DNA of 64,000 bases from assembly GCF_047971665.1 (NCBI RefSeq), contig NZ_JBKEAA010000021.1, positions 47,947-111,946 on the forward strand. The letters are read 5' to 3'. Shown here piece by piece: positions 8,322 through 18,800 of this stretch; position 1 is the stretch's first letter; each line of letters begins with the position of its first letter. The notes beneath the pieces were generated by a model, which was not told the DNA's origin, did not search any database, and was given only the letters and a program-made list of their open reading frames with translations. The position numbers and the translations under genes are program-made. The stretch comes from Castellaniella sp047971665. Lineage in GTDB: Bacteria > Pseudomonadota > Gammaproteobacteria > Burkholderiales > Burkholderiaceae_B.

Positions 8322-10640
8322 CTAGTCCGCCGCCTGGCCTCCCGTGGCCGGCCAGAGACTGGGCTGCTTGATCTTGACATCCAGCAGGCGTCCCTTGCGG
8401 GCGCGCCGGCCGGCGTACGGCGCCAATTCCTCGGGACTCAGGATCAGCTCCGTGTCGCGCGCCCGATAGACGCCGCGCAGCGCCACGCCCGCCGACCCGA
8501 CACCGGCCCACTGCTCGATCCGGTCATCATCGTCCAGTCCCATCAGGATGGTGCCTCGGCCGCCGCTGGCCAGCGTCTTGAGCTCATCGAGCGCCACCAC
8601 CAGGAATTTTCCCTTGCGACTGAGCAGGGCCACGGCCGTGTCGTCCTGCCGCAACAACAGCGGCTTGAGCAAGGCATCACCCTTGTCCAGCGTGATGAAC
8701 TGCTTGCCGGCATTCTGGCGGGTGGACAGATCGCCGATCCGCGTCAGGAAACCATAGCCCGACGCCACGCCCAACAACACCCGGCGATCGGGCGCGCCCG
8801 CCAGCATGTGGGCGATGCGGCTACCCGGCTCCAGGCCGATCATCGAGGTCACCGGCTGCCCATCGCCGCGCGCCGATGGCAGGCTGGCGACCGCGATACT
8901 GTAGCTGCGGCCGTTATCGGACAGCGCCATCAGTTCCTGCGTGCTGCGGCATTCGATCGCATCGTACAGGGCATCGCCGGTCTTGAAGCTGAACTGCGCC
9001 GCATCATGGCCATGACCCTGACGGGCGCGCAGCCAGCCCTTCTGGGAAATCACCACCGTGACAGGCTCATCCACCACCTGCGTCTCGAGGACGGCGCGCT
9101 CGGCCGTCTCAATCAGCGTGCGGCGATCGTCGCCATACTGTTTGGCGTCGGCCTCGATCTCGCGGATCATCAGGCGCCGGAATGCCGCCGGATCGTCCAG
9201 TAATTCCTGCAACGCCACCTGGTCCTCGCGCTTCTGGGCCAGTTCCTGCTCGATGCGGATGCCCTCCAGCCGGGCCAGCTGGCGCAGGCGCATTTCCAGG
9301 ATATCGTCGGCCTGGCGCTCGCTGAGGCGGAACCACTCCATGAGCGCCGCCCGGGGCTCCTCGGCCTCGCGGATGACGCGGACGACCTCGTCCACATTCA
9401 GATAGACGATGCTGCGGCCTTCCAGGATGTGGATGCGATCGAGCACCTTGTCCAGCCGATGGCGGGTGCGCCGCGTGACCGTCTGCGCCCGGAAGGCCAG
9501 CCAGGACTCCAGGGTCTGACGCAGGCTGCGCTGACCGGGACGCCCGTCAGTGTCGATGCACACCAGATTGACGGAGACATTGCCTTCCAGACCGGTGCGC
9601 ACCAGCAGCATGTTGACGAATTCGTCACGATCGATCCGGCTGGTCTTGGGTTCGAAGACCAGCCGCACGGGGTCCTGCCTGCCGGACTCGTCGCGCACCG
9701 AATCGAGCATGCCCAGCACCAGCGCCCGGGTCTGCTGCTGCTCGGCCGACAGGGATTTCTTGCCGGCGCGCGGCTTGGGATTGGTGAGTTCTTCGATGGT
9801 TTCCAGGATCTTCTGGGCCGAGGTGCCGGGCGGCAGCTCGGTGACGACCAATTGCCACTGCCCGCGCGCCATGTCCTCGAACACCCAGCGGGCGCGCGCC
9901 TTCAGGGATCCCCGGCCGCTGGTGTAGATCTGGGCGATATCCTCGACCGGCGTGATGATCTGGCCACCACCGGGGAAATCCGGCCCCGGCGCCAGCGCGA
10001 ACAGGTCCTCGTCGGCCATGGCGGGTTTGCGCAGCAGCGCCACACAGGCGCGCGCGATTTCCCGCAGATTGTGCGAGGGAATCTCTGTGGCCATGCCCAC
10101 GGCGATGCCCGACGCGCCGTTGAGCAGCATGATCGGCAGACGAGCCGGCAGGCAGACGGGTTCCTGCTGGCTGCCGTCGTAGTTGGGCGTGAAATCGACT
10201 GTCCCCTCATCCAGCTCGTCGAGCAGCAGTCGGGAAAACGGCGTCAGGCGGGCCTCGGTATAGCGCATGGCGGCCGCATTGTCGCCATCCCGGGAGCCAA
10301 AATTGCCCTGCCCGTCGATCAGGGGATAACGCAGCGCGAAATCCTGCGCCATGCGCACCATGGCATCATAGGCCGCCTGATCGCCATGCGGATGATATTT
10401 GCCCAGCACATCGCCCACCACCCGGGCGGATTTGACGGGCCGGGCCTGGGGTCCCAGGCCCATCGCGTCCATGGCGTACAGAATCCGGCGCTGCACCGGT
10501 TTCTGTCCATCGGAGACCTCCGGCAACGCGCGGCCGCGCACCACCGACACGGCATAGTCCAGGTAGGCCTGCTCGGCATAACGCGCCAGCACCAGGCCGC
10601 CATCCTCATTTTCCTGCAATTCAGTCTGATTCAGATCCAT
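8322..10640 (-). CDS. parC: DNA topoisomerase IV subunit A
   Basis: 772 residues. The breakage-reunion domain has catalytic Tyr127 in AAMRYTEARL, and the preceding GKYHPHGDQAAYDAM segment covers the quinolone-resistance region (Gln88 and Asp92 occupy the places of E. coli Ser80 and Glu84). The coiled-coil region (about 420-480) and C-terminal beta-propeller strands follow. It decatenates daughter chromosomes as a ParC2ParE2 tetramer. It begins 9 bp after the parE stop, so the two are co-transcribed. Length fits the ParC rather than GyrA class. Confidence 0.97.
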   Translation of the reverse strand: MDLNQTELQENEDGGLVLARYAEQAYLDYAVSVVRGRALPEVSDGQKPVQRRILYAMDAMGLGPQARPVKSARVVGDVLGKYHPHGDQAAYDAMVRMAQDFALRYPLIDGQGNFGSRDGDNAAAMRYTEARLTPFSRLLLDELDEGTVDFTPNYDGSQQEPVCLPARLPIMLLNGASGIAVGMATEIPSHNLREIARACVALLRKPAMADEDLFALAPGPDFPGGGQIITPVEDIAQIYTSGRGSLKARARWVFEDMARGQWQLVVTELPPGTSAQKILETIEELTNPKPRAGKKSLSAEQQQTRALVLGMLDSVRDESGRQDPVRLVFEPKTSRIDRDEFVNMLLVRTGLEGNVSVNLVCIDTDGRPGQRSLRQTLESWLAFRAQTVTRRTRHRLDKVLDRIHILEGRSIVYLNVDEVVRVIREAEEPRAALMEWFRLSERQADDILEMRLRQLARLEGIRIEQELAQKREDQVALQELLDDPAAFRRLMIREIEADAKQYGDDRRTLIETAERAVLETQVVDEPVTVVISQKGWLRARQGHGHDAAQFSFKTGDALYDAIECRSTQELMALSDNGRSYSIAVASLPSARGDGQPVTSMIGLEPGSRIAHMLAGAPDRRVLLGVASGYGFLTRIGDLSTRQNAGKQFITLDKGDALLKPLLLRQDDTAVALLSRKGKFLVVALDELKTLASGGRGTILMGLDDDDRIEQWAGVGSAGVALRGVYRARDTELILSPEELAPYAGRRARKGRLLDVKIKQPSLWPATGGQAAD

Positions 10641-10649
10641 CCCGATTCC

Positions 10650-12611
10650 TCAAACATCCACGTCGGCCAGATTGCCTTTTTCTTCCAGCCAGCCACGCCG
10701 CTGGGCCGCCTCGCCCCGCGCCATCAGCATGTCGAACATGCGCGCCGAGGCCGTCAGCCCCTCGCCGCCATGACGCACCTGCGCCAGACGGCGGGTATCC
10801 GGGTTCAGGGTCGTGTCCCAGAGCTGTTCCGCATTCATTTCGCCCAGACCCTTGAAGCGGCTGATGCGCCAGCCGCCCTCGCGCAGGCCCTCGCCGCGCA
10901 GCTTGTCCAGCACGGCATCCAGTTCTGCCTGATCCAGGCAGTAGAGCTTGCGCGCCGGGCGCTTGCCGGCCGCCGGCACATCCACGCGGAACAGGGGCGG
11001 CCGGGCGATATAGACATGCCCGGCCTCGATGAGGCGCGGAAAATGACGCAGGAACAGGGTCAGCAGCAGCACCTGGATGTGCGCACCGTCCACATCCGCA
11101 TCGGACAGGATGCAGATGCGGCCGTAGCGCAGCCCCGACAGGTCGGCCTCCTGGCCGGGACCGTGTGGATCGACGCCGATGGCCACGGCGATGTCGTGGA
11201 TTTCCTGATTGCCGAACAAACGGTCACGCTCGACCTCCCAGGCGTTCAGGATCTTGCCGCGCAACGGCAGGATGGCCTGGAATTCCTTGTCCCGGCCCAT
11301 CTTGGCGGAACCGCCCGCCGAGTCCCCCTCGACCAGGAAGACCTCGGTGCGGCTCACATCCGTCGATTCGCAATCGGTCAGCTTGCCCGGCAGGACGGCC
11401 ACCCCCGAGCCCTTGCGCTTTTCGACCTTGCGCGCGGCCCGCGACCGGGCCTGGGCCTGGCCGATGGCCAGTTCGGCGATCTTCTTGCCGTCCTCCACGT
11501 TGGCATGCAGCCAGAGTTCCAGCGCATTGCGCAAGAATCCGCCTACCAGGCGCACCGCATCCCGGCTGTTCAGGCGCTCCTTGATCTGCCCCTGGAACTG
11601 CGGGTCCAGGATCTTGGCCGACAGGATGAAGCTGGCGCGGGCAAAGACATCCTCGGGCAGCAGACGAATGCCCTTGGGCAGCAGATTGTGCAGTTCGGCA
11701 AACGATTTGACGGCGTTGAACAGCCCCTCCCGCAACCCCGATTCGTGGGTGCCGCCGGCCGGCGTGGCGATCAGGTTGACGTAAGACTCTCGCACCACCG
11801 GGCCTTCATCGGTCCAGGCGACGACCCATTGCGCGCCCTCGCCCGGCGCATATTGCTCGTCGTCGCGGTCCGCATACTGACCGCCTTCGAACAGCGGCGC
11901 GAGGGTCTGCGCATCGCCCAGGGCCTCGCTCAGATAACCGCGCAGGCCGGATTCGTAGTGCCATTCACGCCGCTGGCCGGATTTTTCCAGGGTCAGCGTC
12001 ACCCGCGTGCCCGGCAGCAGCACGGCCTTGCTGCGCAGGGCGTGCTCCAGCTCTCCCAGCGGCACCTGCGCCTGATCGAAATAGCGCGCATCGGGCCAGA
12101 CCCGCACCCGGGTTCCGGAACGTCGCCGCCCGACGCTGCCCACCTGCGCCAGGGCCTCGACCACATGGCCGTCGGCAAAGACGATGCGCCACTCTCCGCC
12201 ATCGCGCCAGACAGTGACCTCGAGCCGCGTGGACAGGGCATTCGTGACCGACACCCCCACCCCGTGCAGCCCGCCCGAGAAGGCATACGCACCACCGTCG
12301 GCCTTGTTGAACTTGCCCCCCGCGTGCAGGCGGGTAAAGACCAGTTCGACCACAGGGGCATGCTCTTCGGGGTGCTCACCCACAGGAATGCCGCGCCCGT
12401 CGTCCTCGATCGTCAGGCTGCCGTCCGTGTGCAGCGTGACCCCGATGTTGCGGGCAAATCCGGCCAGCGCCTCGTCAGCGGCATTGTCGACGACCTCCTG
12501 GATGATGTGCAGCGGATTGTCGGTGCGCGTGTACATGCCGGGGCGCTGACGCACAGGCTCCAGCCCCTTGAGGACACGGATCGACGATTCATCGTAGCGT
12601 ACGGTGCTCAA
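10650..12611 (-). CDS. parE: DNA topoisomerase IV subunit B (ATPase)
   Basis: 653 residues. The GHKL ATPase domain shows VVDNAADEAL, EDDGRGIPV and the ATP-lid motif GGLHGVGVSVTNALS. The TOPRIM domain shows VEGDSAGGSAKMGRD and DADVDGAHIQ; the C-terminus has RFKGLGEMNAEQLW. It is the energising subunit of topoisomerase IV. The ATG at 12611 is the first gene start of the leftward operon, divergent from trxA with 131 bp between them, where the promoters of both should lie. Confidence 0.97.
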   Translation of the reverse strand: MSTVRYDESSIRVLKGLEPVRQRPGMYTRTDNPLHIIQEVVDNAADEALAGFARNIGVTLHTDGSLTIEDDGRGIPVGEHPEEHAPVVELVFTRLHAGGKFNKADGGAYAFSGGLHGVGVSVTNALSTRLEVTVWRDGGEWRIVFADGHVVEALAQVGSVGRRRSGTRVRVWPDARYFDQAQVPLGELEHALRSKAVLLPGTRVTLTLEKSGQRREWHYESGLRGYLSEALGDAQTLAPLFEGGQYADRDDEQYAPGEGAQWVVAWTDEGPVVRESYVNLIATPAGGTHESGLREGLFNAVKSFAELHNLLPKGIRLLPEDVFARASFILSAKILDPQFQGQIKERLNSRDAVRLVGGFLRNALELWLHANVEDGKKIAELAIGQAQARSRAARKVEKRKGSGVAVLPGKLTDCESTDVSRTEVFLVEGDSAGGSAKMGRDKEFQAILPLRGKILNAWEVERDRLFGNQEIHDIAVAIGVDPHGPGQEADLSGLRYGRICILSDADVDGAHIQVLLLTLFLRHFPRLIEAGHVYIARPPLFRVDVPAAGKRPARKLYCLDQAELDAVLDKLRGEGLREGGWRISRFKGLGEMNAEQLWDTTLNPDTRRLAQVRHGGEGLTASARMFDMLMARGEAAQRRGWLEEKGNLADVDV

Positions 12612-12742
12612 TTTTTTTATCCATCGGAAAAACGACTATTTTACGGAGATAATGGTATGCTTATCGACATTGGTCCGATGCGCCCTTTTCTGCGGGCGGT
12701 TTCTTTTCCGGTCCGCCGCCTTCTCTTATCCGCACACACGAC

Positions 12743-13069
12743 ATGAGTGACTCCATCAAGCACGTCAGCGACGCGTCCTTCCCGGGCGACGTGCTCCAAT
12801 CCGCCCTGCCCGTCCTGGTCGACTACTGGGCCGAATGGTGTGGCCCCTGCAAAATGGTCGCCCCCCTGCTCGACGAAGCCGCCGCCCAATACAAGGGCCG
12901 CGTCACCATCGTCAAGCTCAACGTCGACGAAAACCCCGATACCGCGGCCCGATACGGCATCCGCGGCATCCCCACCCTGATGCTGTTCAAGGACGGCAAG
13001 GTCGCCACCACCAAGGTCGGCGCCCTGTCCCGCACCCAGCTTCAGGCTTTCCTCGACGACGCGCTCTGA
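12743..13069 (+). CDS. trxA: Thioredoxin 1
   Basis: 108 residues, the standard size. The active site EWCGPCK (Cys33, Cys36) and the cis-proline loop GIRGIPTL are intact. It is a cytoplasmic dithiol reductant for ribonucleotide reductase, PAPS reductase and others. It lies 102 bp upstream of rho, an arrangement widely conserved in proteobacteria. Divergent from parE. Confidence 0.97.
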   Translation: MSDSIKHVSDASFPGDVLQSALPVLVDYWAEWCGPCKMVAPLLDEAAAQYKGRVTIVKLNVDENPDTAARYGIRGIPTLMLFKDGKVATTKVGALSRTQLQAFLDDAL

Positions 13070-13113
13070 CACATTCCATTCACCCATTCCATTCATCCGT
13101 TTTGATTCCGCGC

Positions 13114-13135
13114 GCGAACCCGGTTCCGGGTTCGC
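13114..13135. repeat. Perfect 10-bp hairpin between trxA and rho
   Basis: GCGAACCCGG at 13114-13123 pairs exactly with CCGGGTTCGC at 13126-13135 across a 2-nt loop, in the rho leader. There is no U-tract, so it is more likely an mRNA stability or attenuation structure than an intrinsic terminator. Confidence 0.5.
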
Positions 13136-13171
13136 CGAACCTCTCACGACTCTCCCTCTTCCTTCTTTCCC

Positions 13172-14428
13172 ATGCACCTGAACGAACTCAAAGCGCTGCA
13201 CGTTTCGCAGCTGCTCGAAATGGCCGCCGGTCTCGAGATCGAAAACGCCAATCGGCTGCGCAAACAGGAACTGATGTTTGCCATCATGAAACGGCGGGCC
13301 AAGCAGGGCGAACAGATCTTCGGCGACGGTGTCCTGGAAGTCCTGCCCGATGGTTTCGGTTTCCTGCGATCGCCGGAAACGTCCTACCTGGCCAGCACCG
13401 ATGACATCTATATCTCGCCCTCCCAGATCCGGCGCTTCAACCTGCATACCGGCGACTCCATCGAAGGCGAGGTCCGCACGCCCAAGGATGGCGAGCGCTA
13501 TTTCGCCCTGGTAAAAGTCGACAAAGTCAACGGCACGGTCCCGGAAGCCATCAAGCACCGGATCATGTTCGAGAACCTGACGCCGCTGCATCCCGACGAA
13601 CCGATGGTGCTGGAACGCGACATCAAGAGCAAGGAAAACGTCACCGGGCGCATCATGGACATCTTCGCGCCCATCGGCAAGGGCCAGCGCGCGCTGATCG
13701 TCGCCAGTCCCAAATCCGGCAAGACCGTGATGATGCAGCACATCGCCCACGCCATCACCACCAATTACCCCGATGCCGTGATGATCGTGCTGCTGGTGGA
13801 CGAGCGCCCCGAAGAAGTCACCGAAATGCAGCGCACCGTGCGCGGCGAGGTCGTGGCCTCCACTTTCGACGAACCGGCCACGCGCCACGTCCAGGTCGCC
13901 GAGATGGTCATCGAAAAGGCCAAGCGCCTAGTCGAACTGAAAAAGGATGTGGTCATCCTGCTGGACTCGATCACCCGTCTGGCGCGCGCCTACAACACCG
14001 TCGTGCCCGCTTCGGGCAAGGTGCTGACCGGCGGGGTGGACGCCAACGCCCTGCAGCGCCCCAAGCGCTTCTTCGGCGCCGCGCGCAACCTCGAAGAAGG
14101 CGGCTCCCTGACGATCATCGGCACGGCCCTGATCGAGACCGGCAGCCGCATGGACGAAGTGATCTACGAAGAATTCAAGGGCACCGGCAATTCCGAGGTG
14201 CACCTGGAGCGCCGTCTGGCCGAGAAACGCATCTATCCGGCCATCAATCTGAACAAATCCGGCACGCGTCGCGAAGAGCTCCTGATCAAACCAGAACTTC
14301 TACAAAAGATCTGGGTCCTGCGTAAGTTCATTCATGACATGGACGACGTGGAGTCAATGGAATTCATCCTGGACAAAATCCGCGCAACCAAGAACAACGC
14401 CGAATTCTTTGACATGATGAAAAAATAA
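13172..14428 (+). CDS. rho: Transcription termination factor Rho
   Basis: 418 residues. The N-terminal SAP-like helical domain (MHLNELKALHVSQLLEMAA) is followed by the cold-shock RNA-binding domain (GVLEVLPDGFGFLRS) and the RecA-like ATPase with Walker A ASPKSGKTVMM and Walker B DVVILLDSITRLARAYN. The Q-loop and R-loop segments are present. Rho is a hexameric RNA helicase that ends transcription of untranslated RNA. No extra insertion domain. Confidence 0.98.
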   Translation: MHLNELKALHVSQLLEMAAGLEIENANRLRKQELMFAIMKRRAKQGEQIFGDGVLEVLPDGFGFLRSPETSYLASTDDIYISPSQIRRFNLHTGDSIEGEVRTPKDGERYFALVKVDKVNGTVPEAIKHRIMFENLTPLHPDEPMVLERDIKSKENVTGRIMDIFAPIGKGQRALIVASPKSGKTVMMQHIAHAITTNYPDAVMIVLLVDERPEEVTEMQRTVRGEVVASTFDEPATRHVQVAEMVIEKAKRLVELKKDVVILLDSITRLARAYNTVVPASGKVLTGGVDANALQRPKRFFGAARNLEEGGSLTIIGTALIETGSRMDEVIYEEFKGTGNSEVHLERRLAEKRIYPAINLNKSGTRREELLIKPELLQKIWVLRKFIHDMDDVESMEFILDKIRATKNNAEFFDMMKK

Positions 14429-14441
14429 GCGAGCCCATTTG

Positions 14442-15782
14442 ATGACACTTCCTTCCATCGATCAGTTTCTTGACAGAGTCAAGTCCCGGGATCCGAACCA
14501 ACCCGAGTTCATGCAGGCGGTCAAAGAAGTCACGCACAGCCTGTGGCCGTTCATCAAGCAGAACCCGCGCTACGCCAGCCAGGCGTTGCTCGAACGCCTC
14601 GTCGAACCCGAACGCGCCCTGCAGTTCCGCATCAGCTGGATGGACGATGCCGGTCAGATCCAGGTCAACCGGGGATTTCGCATCCAGCACAGTTCGGCCA
14701 TCGGTCCCTACAAGGGCGGCATGCGGTTCCACCCCTCGGTGAATCTCTCGATCCTCAAGTTCCTGGCTTTCGAGCAGACTTTCAAGAACGCCCTGACCAC
14801 CCTGCCCATGGGCGGTGGCAAAGGCGGCTCCGACTTCGACCCCAAGGGCAAGTCCGACGCCGAGGTCATGCGTTTCTGCCAGGCCCTGATCATGGAACTG
14901 CACCGCCACCTGGGACCGGACACGGATGTGCCGGCCGGCGACATCGGGGTGGGCGCGCGTGAGGTCGGCTTCATGGCCGGCATGATGAAAAAACTCTCCA
15001 ACCAGAGCGCCTGCATCTTCACCGGCAAGGGCCTGTCCTTCGGCGGCAGCCTGATCCGCCCCGAAGCCACCGGTTACGGCACCGTGTATTTCGCCGAAGA
15101 AATGCTCAAGCACGCCGGCCAGTCTCTCGAGGGCTATTCGATCTCGGTGTCCGGCTCGGGCAACGTGGCGCAATACACCATCGAAAAATGCCTGCAACTG
15201 GGCGCCAAGGTCGTCACGGTCTCGGACTCCCATGGTTGCGTGGTGGACCCGGCGGGCTTCACACCGGAAAAACTGGCGGCCCTGATCGAGATCAAGAACG
15301 AAAAGCGCGGTCGCGTCGAGGAATACGCCAGGCAATTCGGCCTGACCTACGAGATCGGCAAGCGCCCCTGGCATGTCCCCGTGGACGTGGCCCTGCCCTG
15401 CGCGACGCAGAACGAACTCGAAATCGAGGACGCCCGCACCCTGATCGCCAATGGCGTGCGCTGCGTCGCCGAAGGCGCCAACATGCCCTCCAGCATCGAG
15501 GCGGCCGAGGCCTTCATCGAGGCCGGCGTGCTGTATGCGCCCGGCAAGGCCAGCAATGCCGGCGGCGTGGCCGTCTCCGGCCTGGAAATGAGCCAGAACG
15601 CCCAGCGCCTGAACTGGACCCGCGAAGAAGTCGATGCCAAGCTGCACGCCATCATGCGCGACATCCACGAAAACTGCGTGCGCCATGGCACGACAGGCAA
15701 GACCGTCAACTATCTGAACGGGGCCAACATCGCCGGCTTCGTCAAAGTGGCCGACGCCATGCTGGCCCAAGGGGTGTACTGA
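14442..15782 (+). CDS. gdhA: NADP-type glutamate dehydrogenase
   Basis: 446 residues, the hexameric class length. I prefer the ATG at 14442 to the TTG directly before it. The active-site block PYKGGMRFHPSVN with catalytic-loop PMGGGKGGSDFDP, DIGVGAREVGFM and the Rossmann motif SGSGNVAQY are typical of the NADP(H)-dependent, ammonia-assimilating enzymes. It converts 2-oxoglutarate and ammonium to glutamate. Only 13 bp separate it from the rho stop, so read-through from rho is possible. Confidence 0.95.
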   Translation: MTLPSIDQFLDRVKSRDPNQPEFMQAVKEVTHSLWPFIKQNPRYASQALLERLVEPERALQFRISWMDDAGQIQVNRGFRIQHSSAIGPYKGGMRFHPSVNLSILKFLAFEQTFKNALTTLPMGGGKGGSDFDPKGKSDAEVMRFCQALIMELHRHLGPDTDVPAGDIGVGAREVGFMAGMMKKLSNQSACIFTGKGLSFGGSLIRPEATGYGTVYFAEEMLKHAGQSLEGYSISVSGSGNVAQYTIEKCLQLGAKVVTVSDSHGCVVDPAGFTPEKLAALIEIKNEKRGRVEEYARQFGLTYEIGKRPWHVPVDVALPCATQNELEIEDARTLIANGVRCVAEGANMPSSIEAAEAFIEAGVLYAPGKASNAGGVAVSGLEMSQNAQRLNWTREEVDAKLHAIMRDIHENCVRHGTTGKTVNYLNGANIAGFVKVADAMLAQGVY

Positions 15783-15807
15783 GACGGGCCGCACCGCCAC
15801 CGCCTCG

Positions 15808-15833
15808 AAAAAAGCGCCTGCGGGCGCTTTTTT
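15808..15833. terminator. Bidirectional intrinsic terminator between gdhA and yhdP
   Basis: GCGCC (15814-15818) and GGCGC (15823-15827) form the stem with a TGCG loop, flanked by A6 on the left and T6 on the right, so it can act on both converging genes. Confidence 0.9.
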
Positions 15834-15863
15834 CGTCAGGGACGGAGGATTCTCGGCGTCGCC

Positions 15864-18800
15864 TTATCTGATGGTCGTCACGGGTTCAGGCTCGGGTTCT
15901 CGTGTCACAGCCACCGGAATCTCTTCGACCTTGGGGTCGTCCCAGTCGCCTGTGATCCGATAGCGCACCGACATGCTCCTGGCCAACGGCTCCTTCAGCA
16001 GCCATTGGGTCACGAAGGCACCCAGGCCGATCAGCGGATTGATGGCGATTCCGGCTGCCAGTGCCGCCCCGCTGACATCCAGATTGGGCACGACAACAGC
16101 CTGCAGGGCCAGGGTGCTGTTGACGATGTTCGTGTCGCCTTCGAGCAGAATGGTACCCACCGGCCCGATCACTTTGTAGTCGTGAACCTTCACCTGTCCA
16201 CGATCCATGTCCAGTTTTCCGCGCAACTGATCAAAAGGGAAACCGTCCTTGGACAAGCCGGACAGGCCGCTGTCGAGCTTTGTCAGCCGGGTAATGGACT
16301 GCAGCGACAGGAATTCCAGCAGTTTGGCCGAACGCGAGCCCAGTTTCTGGAACCGTCCCTGATCCAGTTCGATCTCCAGAGTGCCGCTCAGATTCGCCTT
16401 TTCGCGCGTCCAGGGCAGATCGTCCCAGCGGAACCGGCCCTTGAGCGCGCCCTTGCCGCCGGACATGACGTCCTGCCATCCGGCCCGCTGCATCCAGGCG
16501 CCAAGGTTGACCGCCTGGACCGAGGCAGTCAACGCCAGGCCGCGATCCGCGCCACGCAGCCGCCAGAGGCCCGAGCCGCGCAGATAGGCATTCTTGTCGC
16601 CCAGGCGCAGGTCGTTGAGCATCCAGACATGGCGGACGCCGTCGCGCACGCCTTCGAGCGCCAGAGCCCCCAGGGAGCGGCCATACAATCGCAGCTCATC
16701 GGCCCGCAGGTCGATGCCCGGAATCTCGAGATCGTCATCGAAAGAAGCCTCCTCGTCGGGCTCGGCGTCAGGCAGCAAGGACTGAAAGTTCGCCGGATCA
16801 TCCCCCAGGCTCAAGCGGGAGAAACGGGCCTCCATCCTGCCCACCACGCGGCCATCGCGTTCCTGCCATTTGAGAGTGCCGCTGGTCTGTTTCGACTGCA
16901 ATTGCGTCGACCAGCGCTCATCGGGCGTGCGGGAGGCTCGCAGCACCGCCTGATCCAGGCGGGTTCCGAACAACCGCAACTGGTCGGCCCGGGCATTCAG
17001 CTGGCGCAGGTCCGGCAGCAGCAGCCGTGCCGCGGGACGCCGCGAGCTGGCGCCGCGTCTGCGGATGGAAAACTCATCGACGATCTGGTTCCACAGGTCC
17101 AGGTCGAACAGCGGATAGCCCACCTCGACCCGCAGGCCGTCCGCGCGAGCGTCGGCGGCAAGCCCGATCCCGATTCCGGCACCCTGAAAATAAGGTCCTT
17201 TGCGGGTTTTCCGGTCATGCCGCAGGGCGAGACGCAGCGCATCTCCATACTGCGCCTCCAGCCGATCCGCGCTGGAATCGGCATCCGTCCACTGCACATG
17301 CAGAGGCCGGGCCTGCCGGGCGGACTTGGCCAGCGGCGCGGGAAAATCCAGTCCCAGCCCCCGGGTATCCGAATCCAGCACGAAAACCGTATGGCGGCCC
17401 TGCATCCTGACCGTGGCGCGATAGTCCAACGCACCGGTGATCCGCCGCATCCCCGGCACATCCAGATAATTCGCCAGCGCCCGGGCGCCGATCCGGCCCC
17501 GCAGCGCCAGGCCGGTGTCTTTTTCCCCGCCCAGGCTGCCATCGATGCGCACCTTGCCACCGAGCAGCTGTGCGCTCAACGGCTGTGCAATCCGCACGCC
17601 CTGTTCGCTGAAATACAGTTGCCCGTCGATGTCGTCGAAGACGGGCGCATGCGGCAAAAACCGCAAACTGCCCTGGCGCAGATCCACACGCCCCTGGACC
17701 CGGGTATCCTCACTGTGCAGCAGCGGGATGGTCAGAGACAGCGGCACGGCCCAATAGCCGCCGGCCTGCGCCTCATCGAACACCCCCTCGAGCATCTCGG
17801 CCAGGGGCGAATGCCGGATCAGCGACATATAGGTTTTCCCCGAAGCGAGGGTCTGGCCGGACACTTGCAGGGTGGCATTATGCTCCAGGTCGGGAATCCG
17901 CGCCTTCAGCCCGGACAGGGCGATCTCGAGCCCCGGCTCGGGGCGCATGCGCGCGGTGGAGGCCGTCAGCCTCAGGTCCGTGCGATGCAGGTCGGCCGTG
18001 CCCGTGACGTTCTCCAGCAAGGGCCAGACATCCGCCGGCCTGGCCCCGGGCACGAACTCGATGCGCGCCTCACGAAAAGCGCCCTGAATACGAAAATCCC
18101 CCGCCTGCGGCCGCTCTCCAAAGGGGAACGCCTCCAGGTCGCCTTGCAACCGCCAGTGCGCATTGACGACTTCACCGGCATGCAACCCGCCCGCCAGCCA
18201 ATCCCGGGCATCCGGATTGACCTCGAGGGGCAAGTAGCGATGAATGGCGCCCAGGCGGGCGCGGGCAATCGTGCCCTGGAAATCGGCCTTGCCGGCCAGA
18301 CCGCCGGACTGCCAGGCGCCCGCGCCCTGCAAGTCGATATCGGCATTGCGCCAACTCAGCTCATCCAGCTTCAGCGCCCAGGCGCCGGTGTGCCGCAGAC
18401 GGCCACGCGCGGCCAGACGCCCCGGAGACAGGGATTGAGCGAACACCGCCGGCATGGTCACTTGCCCGCCCTCGATGCGGAACTGCACCTCCAGGCCGTC
18501 CGGCATCGGATCGCCCTGCGCCAGCGCCTGCCATTGATCCAGAAAGCCCTCGGCCCAGACACCCGCCTCGGGCATATCGAGCGACAGACCGGCACGGTCC
18601 GACCAGCGAACGTCATCGGTCTCCAGCAGCAGCGTCAGACGAGGCCGGTCATCCCGGGTCTGCACCCAGGCCTGCGCCCGCCCCCGGCCTTGTTGCAAGG
18701 CGCACGGCATATCCACCCAGGTTCGCCAGACCTGCGACCGGACCGGACCGACCTGCAGCCAGGCCTGCCAGTCCGAAGGCAGGCGCCCCTGCGCCAGCGT

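Noticed and set aside
9429..12746. Rightward 1105-codon open frame antisense to parC and parE
   Set aside because: It spans two well-defined topoisomerase genes and has no recognisable domain or start signal.
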